NCBI GenBank assembly: GCA_009885905.1
Contig: VFJU01000052.1
Location: forward strand, 1-11,436
DNA: 11,436 nt
Source: Verrucomicrobiota bacterium
Lineage (GTDB): Bacteria; Verrucomicrobiota; Verrucomicrobiia; Verrucomicrobiales; Akkermansiaceae
Reading direction: 5' to 3'
The notes below the pieces were generated by a model, which saw only the letters and a list, made by a program, of their open reading frames with translations, made no database searches and was not told the origin of the DNA. Shown here piece by piece: positions 1 through 7,126 of this stretch. The translations under genes were made by a program, and so were the position numbers. Every line of letters starts with the position of its first letter. The stretch's first letter is position 1.

Positions 1-1
1 G

Positions 2-1489
2 CTCATTGAAAACGCGCTCTATTATGTGGCGATGTCGAATTTCTTGACGAACGAGTACAAGAAAACCCTCGCCTCCTGCAAAGAATACCTCAGCCAATTC
101 CCAGACGGTCGCTACGCGGGCGATCTTCGCTATCGACTGGCTTTCATCGACTTCAACGACAAGGAAGTGGATCAGTCGAATAAGATCATCAAAGACCTCA
201 CCACCTTCCTCAAACAGCATCCCGACGACAGTTCCGCCGGCTCGATGTATTGCCTACTGGCAGATACTTATAAGAAAAAAACCTCCGACAAGCCCGATGA
301 ACTCGCAAAATTCCAGCGTCTCGCGCTCGAGGCATACAAAAATGCGATTTGGGGTGAAAATATGGATGACGTCGTCCAATACGCGCTGGATTCCTCGACG
401 ACCATGCTCTCCGGTAACAAGGACTACGCTGGCATCGCCGCGCTTCACGGCGAGTTCCTTCAGCGCAAGCCCACAAGCCCGCTGGCGCTGCTTTCGGCCT
501 CGCAAGTCGCTAAGATGAAAGCCCGCGAGGGCAAGGGCGCAGAGGCCGCAGAAATGCTTGCAAATGCGCTAAAATCTCGGATCGCTGACCCCTCGGCTGA
601 GCAGGTCGAGTTCCTCATCGACGAGTTGGTGAAAACCCTCGTACCGCGCAAAAAAGCGGCGGAGGTCGATGTGGACGCCATCGATAAACAATTGATCGAC
701 GTCCTCAACCAAGCCACGGCAGGCAAGGAAAATGCGACTAGCAACGCCCGACTTTACTACGCTCGGGCTCGGTTGGCGCAACTTCTGAAACGGGCGGACC
801 GCTCGGATTTGTATCTCAAGGGCATCGCGACGATCAACGCCAAGGACCCAAAGGTTCTCAGCCCCGCATTGCTGGCGGTTTCGGGTGACATTCTTCTGAA
901 ACTCGGAAATTTGGATGACGCGTCCGCGATGTTCACGCGCCTCAGCGAGCGTTACAAAGATGGGATGTTCGCCGACGCCGGGCCGGTGGGTCTTGGATAC
1001 GTCGCCCTCGCCCGCAAGCATCCCGAGGAAGCGCTCGAGATTTTTGAAACGGCGTTGACTAGCAATCCTGGGATGTCGCGGTTCAAGGAGACCACGCTCG
1101 GCAAGCTGCAAGCCTTGGTGGCGTTAGGCCGCGATGAGGAGGCCGAGAAGCTGGCTCTTGAAATCGCTGGCGACAAGGTGTTCCGTGGCGAATTTGCCGG
1201 TAAAGCCTACATCATGCTCGCTGGGATTTACCGCAAGCAGGCCGAAAAAGCGGCAAGCCCGGATGCCAAGGCCGAGCTACTCAAGAAGGCCCATGGCACT
1301 TACCAGCGGGTCTACGTCGCCAACCAAAGCGTGCCCGAAGTCGCCGCAGAAGCTTACTGGCAAGCTTACGAAACGGCCCTCGCGCTCAGCAATACCGACC
1401 TCGCCAACGAGACTCTCAAGGCGCTTGCCGTAAATCCGAAACTCAAAAACACCGCGCGCGCCAAAAAAGCCGTCGAGTTGGCCAAATAA
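2..1489 (+). CDS. TPR-like helical-repeat protein, 5'-truncated
   Basis: The reading frame is open to the left edge of the window. A GTG at 26 could be taken as a start, but the codons before it read smoothly (LIENALYYV...) and nothing resembles a signal peptide, so the true start almost certainly lies upstream. At least 495 residues are visible. They are almost wholly helical, with spaced signatures of TPR/BamD-YbgF-type repeats: a YLSQFPDGRYAGDLRYRLA-like stretch near bases 80-140, FTRLSERYKDGMFADAG near 930-980, and EEALEIFETALTSNP near 1025-1070. Such solenoids are protein-protein scaffolds; no catalytic motif is seen. The stop is 11 bases before the next start, so it is probably co-transcribed with the exported protein and ExbB/ExbD genes that follow. 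By context it is probably an exported partner of that motor, but its N-terminus, which would settle location, is missing. The family-level call is firm; the function is unknown. Confidence 0.85.
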   Translation, partial: LIENALYYVAMSNFLTNEYKKTLASCKEYLSQFPDGRYAGDLRYRLAFIDFNDKEVDQSNKIIKDLTTFLKQHPDDSSAGSMYCLLADTYKKKTSDKPDELAKFQRLALEAYKNAIWGENMDDVVQYALDSSTTMLSGNKDYAGIAALHGEFLQRKPTSPLALLSASQVAKMKAREGKGAEAAEMLANALKSRIADPSAEQVEFLIDELVKTLVPRKKAAEVDVDAIDKQLIDVLNQATAGKENATSNARLYYARARLAQLLKRADRSDLYLKGIATINAKDPKVLSPALLAVSGDILLKLGNLDDASAMFTRLSERYKDGMFADAGPVGLGYVALARKHPEEALEIFETALTSNPGMSRFKETTLGKLQALVALGRDEEAEKLALEIAGDKVFRGEFAGKAYIMLAGIYRKQAEKAASPDAKAELLKKAHGTYQRVYVANQSVPEVAAEAYWQAYETALALSNTDLANETLKALAVNPKLKNTARAKKAVELAK

Positions 1490-1500
1490 TTTTGCAAGCC

Positions 1501-2373
1501 ATGTCAAATTTATCTCATCCATCCCGTGCGGCGTTGCTGGCATGCGCGGTCGCGGCCCTAGCGCTGCCCGTCGCTGCGGAACCCGTGCGCATCGTTTTCC
1601 AAAACGGTAAATCGGTGCCTATCTCGGCGGTGGATGCCCAAGTGGACAAGTTGGTGATCAAAACTACTGGGGATGGATTTATCTCTGGGCAGTCTTACCC
1701 GATGGCTACCGCCGACCACATTTTTGGCGAAAAACCCTCCGCGATCAACCCAGCCATCGGGCTCTTGCTCATGGGCAAACCGGCCGATGCGTTGAAACTG
1801 CTAGAGCCCATCCTCGTGGAACAACGAGTCACCGCCAAGATTTCCGGAAATTTCTGGCTCGAGGCCGCCCGCGCGGCGTTGATCGCCTCAGCGGTCACGG
1901 GCAACACCGTGAAATGTGCAGAACTCGGCAAGGAAATTTCCGAGGCCACCCCTGCTCAAGGTAACGACCCGTTCGTTGCGCTCGGCAAGGCACTCCTCAT
2001 GCCTGAGTCCGCCAACGTGGACGACAGACTCGTCGCGTTGGGCGACCTATCGACGGACAACTTGCCTGCAGATGTTTGTGCCTACGCTGCTTTTTACCGT
2101 GGAAATTTAATCAGCAGCTTGAAGCGCGACAAGGACCCTGCGGTAGCTCTCAAACGCGATGCCGAGGCGCTCGAAGCCTTCCTCTCGGTTGCCTGTCTTT
2201 ACCCTTCCGGTGGCATGATCCTCAACGGCGTCGCCGAGCTGAGGGCAGCGGAATTTCTCGTCACTCTGGATCGGCGCGATGAAGCTGTCGCCCTGCTCAA
2301 ATCTTCACTACGCGAATCCGCAGGCACCCTCGTTTCTGTGGAGGCCAATAAGCGTCTTGAAAGCTTAAAATAA
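1501..2373 (+). CDS. Exported protein with beta-rich head and helical-repeat tail
   Basis: A 290-residue protein. I chose the ATG at 1501 over a TTG three codons upstream because it directly starts a good Sec signal peptide: Arg9, a hydrophobic Ala/Leu core at about residues 10-23, and a VAA|EP cleavage site after residue 26. The next roughly 45 residues (VRIVFQNGKSVPIS..., ending near HIFGEKP) look like a small beta-rich domain. From about residue 60 onward the protein is helical and TPR-like (GKPADALKLLEPILVEQ; DRRDEAVALLKSSLRE near the C-terminus). I do not recognise a named family. It lies between a TPR protein and ExbB1, 41 bases before the latter, so it is probably a periplasmic accessory of the ExbB/ExbD machine; that role is inferred from position only. 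No Shine-Dalgarno sequence precedes it. Confidence 0.85.
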   Translation: MSNLSHPSRAALLACAVAALALPVAAEPVRIVFQNGKSVPISAVDAQVDKLVIKTTGDGFISGQSYPMATADHIFGEKPSAINPAIGLLLMGKPADALKLLEPILVEQRVTAKISGNFWLEAARAALIASAVTGNTVKCAELGKEISEATPAQGNDPFVALGKALLMPESANVDDRLVALGDLSTDNLPADVCAYAAFYRGNLISSLKRDKDPAVALKRDAEALEAFLSVACLYPSGGMILNGVAELRAAEFLVTLDRRDEAVALLKSSLRESAGTLVSVEANKRLESLK

Positions 2374-2414
2374 TCAATCAACCTGTCACCGTTCATTTCT
2401 CAAACACTAACGCC

Positions 2415-3194
2415 ATGAATCAATCCATCCAAAAGGCCGCCTACGCTGCACTCGTGTTTCTTCCGATGACCGTTTTCGGCGCGGAAACCAAAGGCGGTGT
2501 GACTAAAAAAACACTCATCGACACCTACCTCGAAGGTGGCTGGGTCATGCACTTGCTGCTGCTTTTTTCGATCGCGATGGTCTGGCTCATCATCGACATT
2601 TGGTTACGGACGAATAGTAAGAAAATGACGCCGCCCGAGGACGTGACTCTCGTGCAGGAACTCTTCCGTGCCGGCGATTACGTCGGGGCTTATCAAGCCA
2701 TGAAATTAAGTTTCAGCCCCTTCGCCGAGGTGATGCGTGCCGGTCTCGGATCGGTTGGCTACGGCAAGGATGCCACCGAAGAAGCAATCTACGCGACGGT
2801 AGAAAAAATGAGCTCCACTCTTCAGACGCGGATCAACTATCTTTCCGTGATCGGGGTGTGCGCGCCGATGATCGGGCTGTTAGGAACCGTGGGCGGTATG
2901 AAAGGTGCTTTCGGTAGCCTTGGCACGGCGGGTCTATCAAGTGGCGTGGGCGAACTGGCCGGTCACATCGGCGAGGTGCTTGTCGCGACCGCCACCGGAC
3001 TTCTCGTCGCGATCCCCGCGTTCATGGCTTTCTATTTCCTCCGCAATAAACTTCAAGGCGCTGTGCACCATCTCCATGAAGAGGCTGAGCACTTGTTCCG
3101 TAATGCACCGTATGAATACCTGAAAGATGCCGACGTCGGTCAGGAGGAAACCTACGCGGCGCTGCCTAACTGGGTGCAAGCCCCCGAAGGCTGA
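2415..3194 (+). CDS. ExbB/TolQ/MotA-family proton channel subunit (ExbB1)
   Basis: A 259-residue inner-membrane protein of the MotA/TolQ/ExbB family, which with ExbD-type partners uses the proton gradient to do mechanical work in the envelope. A signal-like N-terminus ends near residue 23 (VFGA|ET), so the mature N-terminus is periplasmic. Three membrane spans follow at about residues 43-63, 141-161 and 185-208. The family core is clear: APMIGLLGTVGG at 150-161 and GEVLVATATGLLVAIPA at 186-202. Thr158 and Thr192 match the conserved channel threonines, and Glu187 matches the conserved TM3 glutamate (E. coli ExbB Glu176). A cytoplasmic loop of about 75 residues separates spans 1 and 2, as usual. 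The two ExbD genes that follow are its natural partners. Sequence alone does not tell ExbB from TolQ or another subfamily, so no symbol is given. Confidence 0.96.
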   Translation: MNQSIQKAAYAALVFLPMTVFGAETKGGVTKKTLIDTYLEGGWVMHLLLLFSIAMVWLIIDIWLRTNSKKMTPPEDVTLVQELFRAGDYVGAYQAMKLSFSPFAEVMRAGLGSVGYGKDATEEAIYATVEKMSSTLQTRINYLSVIGVCAPMIGLLGTVGGMKGAFGSLGTAGLSSGVGELAGHIGEVLVATATGLLVAIPAFMAFYFLRNKLQGAVHHLHEEAEHLFRNAPYEYLKDADVGQEETYAALPNWVQAPEG

Positions 3195-3241
3195 GCCCCG
3201 TGCCAGCCTAACAATTAACAACCTTTTAACGAACTGATCCT

Positions 3242-3676
3242 ATGGCAGGCGGTGGTGGTGGCGGAGACGGCGAACCTGAGTTCCAGATTGCTCCTATGAT
3301 CGACGTACTACTGGTGCTGTTAGTTTTCTTCGTCATGATCACCTCAGCCGAGGTACTCAAGGTGGACAAGAACATCAGACTGCCCGTGTCGCCGAGTGCT
3401 AAGACTCGTGAACCTGAAATGGCAAAACATGAGATGGCGGTGAACGTGCGATACGATGAAAAGTCTAACAAGGGAGTCCTCGTATTGGACGACCAAGTTT
3501 ATAACAACTGGCCGGATGTGGTGCCGATTCTTCAGGAGAGCCGCAAGCGTGACGAAAGACTGCGCATCGTGGTCCGCGGTGACGCCGCCGTCCCCGCTGG
3601 CGAGATCCAGCGGGTCATGAACCTTATCGGTGAAGCCGGCATTGCCGACATCGCCTTCGCATCATCTAACAAGTGA
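3242..3676 (+). CDS. ExbD/TolR-family subunit with glycine-rich N-terminus (ExbD1)
   Basis: A 144-residue single-pass protein. The membrane span, about residues 18-35, carries the diagnostic FQIAPMIDVLLVLLVFF motif, with Asp21 as the proton-carrying aspartate (E. coli ExbD Asp25). The remaining roughly 105 residues form the periplasmic ExbD/TolR domain (RIVVRGDAAVPAGEIQRVMNLIGEAGI near the end). In the family this subunit sits as a dimer inside an ExbB pentamer. It is unusual in that the cytoplasmic tail before the span is poly-glycine and acidic (residues 2-13: AGGGGGGDGEPE) with no Lys or Arg, against the normal positive-inside pattern. It lies 47 bases after ExbB1 and 7 before ExbD2. No Shine-Dalgarno sequence is seen. 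Confidence 0.95.
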   Translation: MAGGGGGGDGEPEFQIAPMIDVLLVLLVFFVMITSAEVLKVDKNIRLPVSPSAKTREPEMAKHEMAVNVRYDEKSNKGVLVLDDQVYNNWPDVVPILQESRKRDERLRIVVRGDAAVPAGEIQRVMNLIGEAGIADIAFASSNK

Positions 3677-3683
3677 ACCGCCC

Positions 3684-4139
3684 ATGAAAAAGAAACACCG
3701 CCGACGCAAAGGAAATGCGGAAGTCAACTTGGGCTTCCAAATCGCGCCGATGATCGACGTGGTTTTCGTGATTCTGCTCTTCTTCATCGTCCAAGCCAGC
3801 GACATCCAAGTGGAGAACGCCCACGTCACCAAGCTGCCCGGGACGGTGGAAACCACTGGCGACACGCCAACGCCCGATGAGATCGCGGTTCGCATCGAGG
3901 ACGACGGTCAAGTTTATCTTAACGACGACCCGCTCGACACGCCCGAGGCCAAAAATTTACCCGAGTTGGCCGGCAGCTTGAACCAATTGCGTGAAAGCAG
4001 CGACGCCTCGAAGTCCGAGGTGTTAGTGACCATTTATGCGAACGACCTTGCGCGCTACGAGCGTGTGGTTGATGTTCTCGATGCACTGAGTCGCGCGAAA
4101 ATTTCAAACGTTAGCTTCCAAGCGGGAAGCCCTGAGTGA
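3684..4139 (+). CDS. ExbD/TolR-family subunit with basic N-terminus (ExbD2)
   Basis: A 151-residue single-pass protein. The frame is open farther upstream inside the ExbD1 gene, but I start at ATG 3684, 7 bases after the ExbD1 stop, because it gives a normal ExbD length and begins directly with the basic tail MKKKHRRRK. The span at about residues 20-38 contains FQIAPMIDVVFVILLFF, with Asp25 as the proton-carrying residue. The periplasmic domain (about residues 40-151) includes a proline/threonine/acid-rich segment (TGDTPTPDE) and ends in the usual ExbD C-terminal helix and strand (YERVVDVLDALSRAKISNVSF). Two tandem ExbD genes after one ExbB are known from other Ton systems, such as exbD1/exbD2 of Xanthomonas, so a heterodimer with ExbD1 is plausible. 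The TonB-like toroid gene follows 38 bases later. Confidence 0.95.
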   Translation: MKKKHRRRKGNAEVNLGFQIAPMIDVVFVILLFFIVQASDIQVENAHVTKLPGTVETTGDTPTPDEIAVRIEDDGQVYLNDDPLDTPEAKNLPELAGSLNQLRESSDASKSEVLVTIYANDLARYERVVDVLDALSRAKISNVSFQAGSPE

Positions 4140-4177
4140 TCCTCGGCCAGATTGAACGAGTAACCCACCCCTGACCC

Positions 4178-5731
4178 ATGGAAAATTACGATAACGAAGA
4201 GAACGAGAGTTTCGTCCCAGCGGAAAGAAAGAAACTTGGATGGTGGGCGAAACTCGGTGGCGGCTCGTTGTTGATCGCCGCGCTGTTCCACATCATTTTG
4301 TTAGTCATCGGTGGATTCTGGGTTTTCCAAATCATCAAGGAGCCAGAGAAAAAAGTCGATTTCATGCCTCCGGGCGGTGGGGGGGGTGAGCGCGGGGCCG
4401 AGCATCAAGTCCAACAAAAAAAACGCGCTCAAATCACCCCGACGACCAATTCCAAGCGGGTCTTCGCCGAGGGGGCATCGTCGTCTTACGCCATCCCTGA
4501 GCAGGGAGATAACTTCGGCGAAATGTCGACGCTCAGCTCCTTGAGCGGTGGCGGTATGTCAGGGGGCCTCGGGGGCTCCGGCACGGGTTCAGGCTTCGGA
4601 AAAGGCGCTGGAAATGGCGGGGGTGTCGGCTTGGGCGGTGGCGCGGGCAAGTTGTTCGGGCTCATCCCAGAAAACATGCGAAAACGCTGCTCGAAAGAAG
4701 ACCGGCTCGCACGCTTAACGGAAAATGGAGGCACGCCAGCCTGCGAGGAGGCGGTTCTCAACGGACTCCGGTGGCTGAAAGCAAACCAAGCCGCCGACGG
4801 GTCATGGGGAAATAGTAACAAAGCAGCGATGACTGGCTTCGCTTTGTTGGCCTATTTCGGTCACTGCGAGACGCCCGTCTCACAAGAATTTGGTGACTCT
4901 TGCATGAAAGGCATCGTCTATTTGGTGAACCTCGGGATGAAAAATAACGGCAGAATGTCTGCAAATTTCACCGGTAATGGCTGGGTGTATGAGCACGCCA
5001 TCGCAACCTACGCACTGGGTGAAGCCGCGACGTTTTGTGGCGAAGGTAAGATCGAGATTCCTAACCTGATGGATATCACCGAAAAAGCCGGTCAATTTAT
5101 CATCGATAATCAGCATGAAAATGGCGGCTGGGCCTATCTCTATAAGACTAAAGGCGCAGGTGCTCACACGGACGTCTCGATCGTGGGTTGGCAGATGCAA
5201 GCGCTCAAGGCATGCAGCCACACGCGGATCAAATACAAAGGACTGAACTCGTGCATCAACCAAGGCCTCAAATACCTGAGCAACTGCCAAAATGAGAACG
5301 GTGGCTTTGGCTATAGTAATAATAAACCTTTGAAAGATAACAAGTATTTCGCCCTCACTGGGGTCGGCGTGCTCTGCCATCAGATGTGGGGTAAAGCCAG
5401 CACATCGGAAGTCCGCAACGGCCTCAAATATATCATGGAAAATACCAAGCTCGACTTCGGCACAGAGAACTCCGACCTCTATTGCCACTACTATGAATCC
5501 CAAGCGATGATGCAGGCGGGGGGCGAGTATTGGAAGTTTTACAATGATCTCTATCGCGACCAAATCCTTAACAACCAGAATGCGGATGGATCTTGGAAGT
5601 CACCGAAATTCGACGGTCACGGTCTCGGTGGCAACGTGGTTTATCGAAACGCACTCTGCATCCTAATGCTGGAGGTCTACTATCGGTTTCTCAATTCCGA
5701 TAGCGGTGGCCGCGCGAAGCCTGGAATCTAA
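4178..5731 (+). CDS. TonB-like membrane anchor fused to periplasmic alpha/alpha-toroid (prenyltransferase/squalene-oxidase repeat) domain
   Basis: A 517-residue protein. A short cytoplasmic tail with basic residues (ERKK at 16-19) leads into one membrane span at about residues 31-53. A histidine inside it (His38, ALFHIILLVIGG) recalls the TonB-type anchor, whose span carries a conserved His. The span is followed by EPEKKVDFMPPGGGGG, a polar linker (66-123) and a glycine/serine stretch (124-161). Residues about 188-510 are an alpha/alpha-toroid with four QW-type repeats: NQAADGSWG at 203, NQHENGGWAY at 311, NCQNENGGFGY at 369 and NNQNADGSWK at 465. No DXDD motif of squalene-hopene cyclases is present, and I could not identify the Asp/Cys/His zinc set of protein prenyltransferases, so an enzymatic role is doubtful. 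The anchor orientation puts the toroid in the periplasm. Its place directly after ExbB1-ExbD1-ExbD2 suggests it is the moved 'TonB/TolA' part of the motor. That role is inference; domain identity is firm. Confidence 0.9.
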   Translation: MENYDNEENESFVPAERKKLGWWAKLGGGSLLIAALFHIILLVIGGFWVFQIIKEPEKKVDFMPPGGGGGERGAEHQVQQKKRAQITPTTNSKRVFAEGASSSYAIPEQGDNFGEMSTLSSLSGGGMSGGLGGSGTGSGFGKGAGNGGGVGLGGGAGKLFGLIPENMRKRCSKEDRLARLTENGGTPACEEAVLNGLRWLKANQAADGSWGNSNKAAMTGFALLAYFGHCETPVSQEFGDSCMKGIVYLVNLGMKNNGRMSANFTGNGWVYEHAIATYALGEAATFCGEGKIEIPNLMDITEKAGQFIIDNQHENGGWAYLYKTKGAGAHTDVSIVGWQMQALKACSHTRIKYKGLNSCINQGLKYLSNCQNENGGFGYSNNKPLKDNKYFALTGVGVLCHQMWGKASTSEVRNGLKYIMENTKLDFGTENSDLYCHYYESQAMMQAGGEYWKFYNDLYRDQILNNQNADGSWKSPKFDGHGLGGNVVYRNALCILMLEVYYRFLNSDSGGRAKPGI

Positions 5732-5756
5732 ATTCACCTCGCGGTCGCCCAAGGTG

Positions 5757-5790
5757 GACGAAGCCCGCGTTGGCCAGACTTGCTTTCGTC
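5757..5790 (+). other. Imperfect inverted repeat between the two ExbB/ExbD modules
   Basis: GACGAAGC at 5757-5764 can pair with GCTTTCGTC at 5782-5790 as an 8-bp stem with one bulged base, around a 17-base loop. It lies in the 89-base gap between the toroid gene and ExbB2, the longest gap in the window. No T-tract follows, so it is not a standard intrinsic terminator. It might be an RNA-processing or attenuating hairpin, or chance. Confidence 0.25.
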
Positions 5791-5820
5791 AACTCGGGCA
5801 TTTAGAACTCATCTCATTCC

Positions 5821-6651
5821 ATGAAGTGTTGCCATATTTCAATCGCGAGTTTTTTTGTCACGGTCGCCACCCTCTCCGCCGCTGCTGAATCAGCAACTCC
5901 GCAAATCAAGCAAACAAACATCCTCGAAATCCTCGCGAAGGGCGGAATCATGATGTACCCGCTCGGCGTGATGTCGGTCATCACGGTCCTACTTATCCTG
6001 TTATTTTTACTAACCGTCCGACGAAATGCCATCGTGAGTGATCGGTTCATGAACAGCGTCGACATCATGGTGCGCAAGCGCGACTTCCTCGGACTCAGCG
6101 CCCTAAGCAACCGCCGCAACGAATGCATGGCCCGTGTCACTCAAAAGACCATCGATTTTGTGATTTCGAACCCAGGCTGCCCTTTTGAAAATGTTAGGGA
6201 AATCGCCCAGACTGAGGGTTCTCATCAAGCGGGCCAACTCACTTCGCGTATCACCTACCTTGCTGACATCGGTGCGATCGCGCCGATGGTCGGCTTGCTG
6301 GGAACGGTGTTTGGAATGATCGAGGCGTTCTTTCAAATCTCGTCGGGGGCAGTTCCCGGCGTCCGGGAAATGGGCCTCGCGGAAGGGGTTTCTAAGGCAC
6401 TCATCGCCACCGCAGGCGGCCTAGCCATCAGCATTCCTGCACTGGCTTTCTACTCGATCTTCCGGGGCAAAGTCCAAAAGTTTGTTGCCGAACTCGAAGC
6501 AGCAGTGACACATTTTGTCATCCTCCTGCAATCTTCCACCGAGCGCTACGATACCTCCTCGGTAAATCCAATGCCCCGCAAGCGTGAAGATTATCCCGAT
6601 CCGTCAAGCTCTGCACTCCCAGGAGATCGGGCAGATCTCCAAGGCGTCTAA
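5821..6651 (+). CDS. ExbB/TolQ/MotA-family proton channel subunit (ExbB2)
   Basis: A 276-residue inner-membrane protein, a diverged paralog of ExbB1. A signal-like N-terminus ends near residue 22 (LSAAA|ES). Spans follow at about residues 43-66, 145-165 and 190-213. The family core is present: IAPMVGLLGTVFGM at 153-166 and SKALIATAGGLAISIPA at 191-207, with Thr162 and Thr197 as the channel threonines. The residue matching the TM3 glutamate of E. coli ExbB (Glu176) and of ExbB1 is Lys192 here; an acidic residue, Glu188, lies one turn earlier. A hydrophilic C-terminal tail of about 40 residues (ERYDTSSVNPMPRKRED...) extends into the cytoplasm. ExbD3 begins 12 bases downstream, giving a second ExbB-ExbD pair. 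No Shine-Dalgarno sequence precedes the ATG. Family call firm; specific partner and role unknown. Confidence 0.95.
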   Translation: MKCCHISIASFFVTVATLSAAAESATPQIKQTNILEILAKGGIMMYPLGVMSVITVLLILLFLLTVRRNAIVSDRFMNSVDIMVRKRDFLGLSALSNRRNECMARVTQKTIDFVISNPGCPFENVREIAQTEGSHQAGQLTSRITYLADIGAIAPMVGLLGTVFGMIEAFFQISSGAVPGVREMGLAEGVSKALIATAGGLAISIPALAFYSIFRGKVQKFVAELEAAVTHFVILLQSSTERYDTSSVNPMPRKREDYPDPSSSALPGDRADLQGV

Positions 6652-6663
6652 TCGATTCCAAGG

Positions 6664-7083
6664 ATGAAATTCTCAAATCGCCAACCGCCAGCGATCGCCA
6701 TTCAGTTGGCCCCGATGATCGATATCCTGTTGCTGCTACTCTGCTTTTTTATCATCAGCTGGCAGTTCAGCAAGTCCGAGACAGAGCTCAATGTCTCCGT
6801 GCCGACCGCACAAGAAGGCGCGGAGCCAGAGCGCGTCCGTGGAGAAATTATTATCAATGTGCTTGCGGACGGTGGCATTAAGGTCGAGGGACTCATCGTA
6901 GACCGCACACAACTCTTTGAGAAACTTGCCTCCATCGCCAAACAATTTCGGAACCAGCCGGTTCGCATTCGTGGCGATGGTAATGTGGCCTACCAACGCA
7001 TCGTCGAAGTCATCGACACCTGTCAAAAAGCCGGGATTTGGAATATTTCCTTCGCAACTCAGCGGCCGGAACCCAGCAAGTGA
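6664..7083 (+). CDS. ExbD/TolR-family subunit (ExbD3)
   Basis: A 139-residue single-pass protein. Residues 14-34 contain QLAPMIDILLLLLCFFIISW, with Asp20 as the proton-carrying aspartate. The cytoplasmic tail is short and mildly basic (Lys2, Arg6). The periplasmic domain covers about residues 38-139 and ends in the usual VAYQRIVEVIDTCQKAGIWNISF segment before a short PEPSK tail. The purine-rich AAGG directly abuts the ATG, too close to act as a normal ribosome-binding site. With ExbB2 12 bases upstream and the large TPR gene 43 bases downstream, it completes a second motor half-module without its own TonB-like gene, and may share the toroid protein of the first. Confidence 0.95.
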   Translation: MKFSNRQPPAIAIQLAPMIDILLLLLCFFIISWQFSKSETELNVSVPTAQEGAEPERVRGEIIINVLADGGIKVEGLIVDRTQLFEKLASIAKQFRNQPVRIRGDGNVAYQRIVEVIDTCQKAGIWNISFATQRPEPSK

Positions 7084-7126
7084 TTCGCTTGGCAAACGCT
7101 CCCAAACGGACAACGCTACACGCATC

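Noticed and set aside
569..1111. Minus-strand open frame of 180 codons opposite the first TPR gene
   Set aside because: Antisense shadow of a coherent helical-repeat protein, with no recognisable domain.
3630..3683. Upstream extension of ExbD2 inside the ExbD1 gene
   Set aside because: The extra residues precede the basic tail that naturally starts at ATG 3684 and match nothing in the ExbD family.
4880..5563. Long open frame (227 codons) on the minus strand inside the toroid gene
   Set aside because: It lies wholly antisense to a strongly supported coding region, its product resembles no family, and GC-rich codon use readily creates such shadows.
4739..5710. Reading the toroid as an active squalene-hopene cyclase or protein prenyltransferase
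   Set aside because: QW-type repeats are present, but the cyclase DXDD motif is missing; HTDVSIVGW near residue 330 does not fit it, and a prenyltransferase zinc site was not identifiable.
5780..5806. Possible promoter (TTGCTT ... TTTAGA) before ExbB2
   Set aside because: Poor match to both consensus boxes and a 15-base spacer; too weak to claim.
6917..7126. Upstream extension of the large TPR gene overlapping ExbD3 in another frame
   Set aside because: The extension reads as non-family sequence and would bury the clear signal peptide that begins at TTG 7127; it is an open frame by chance.
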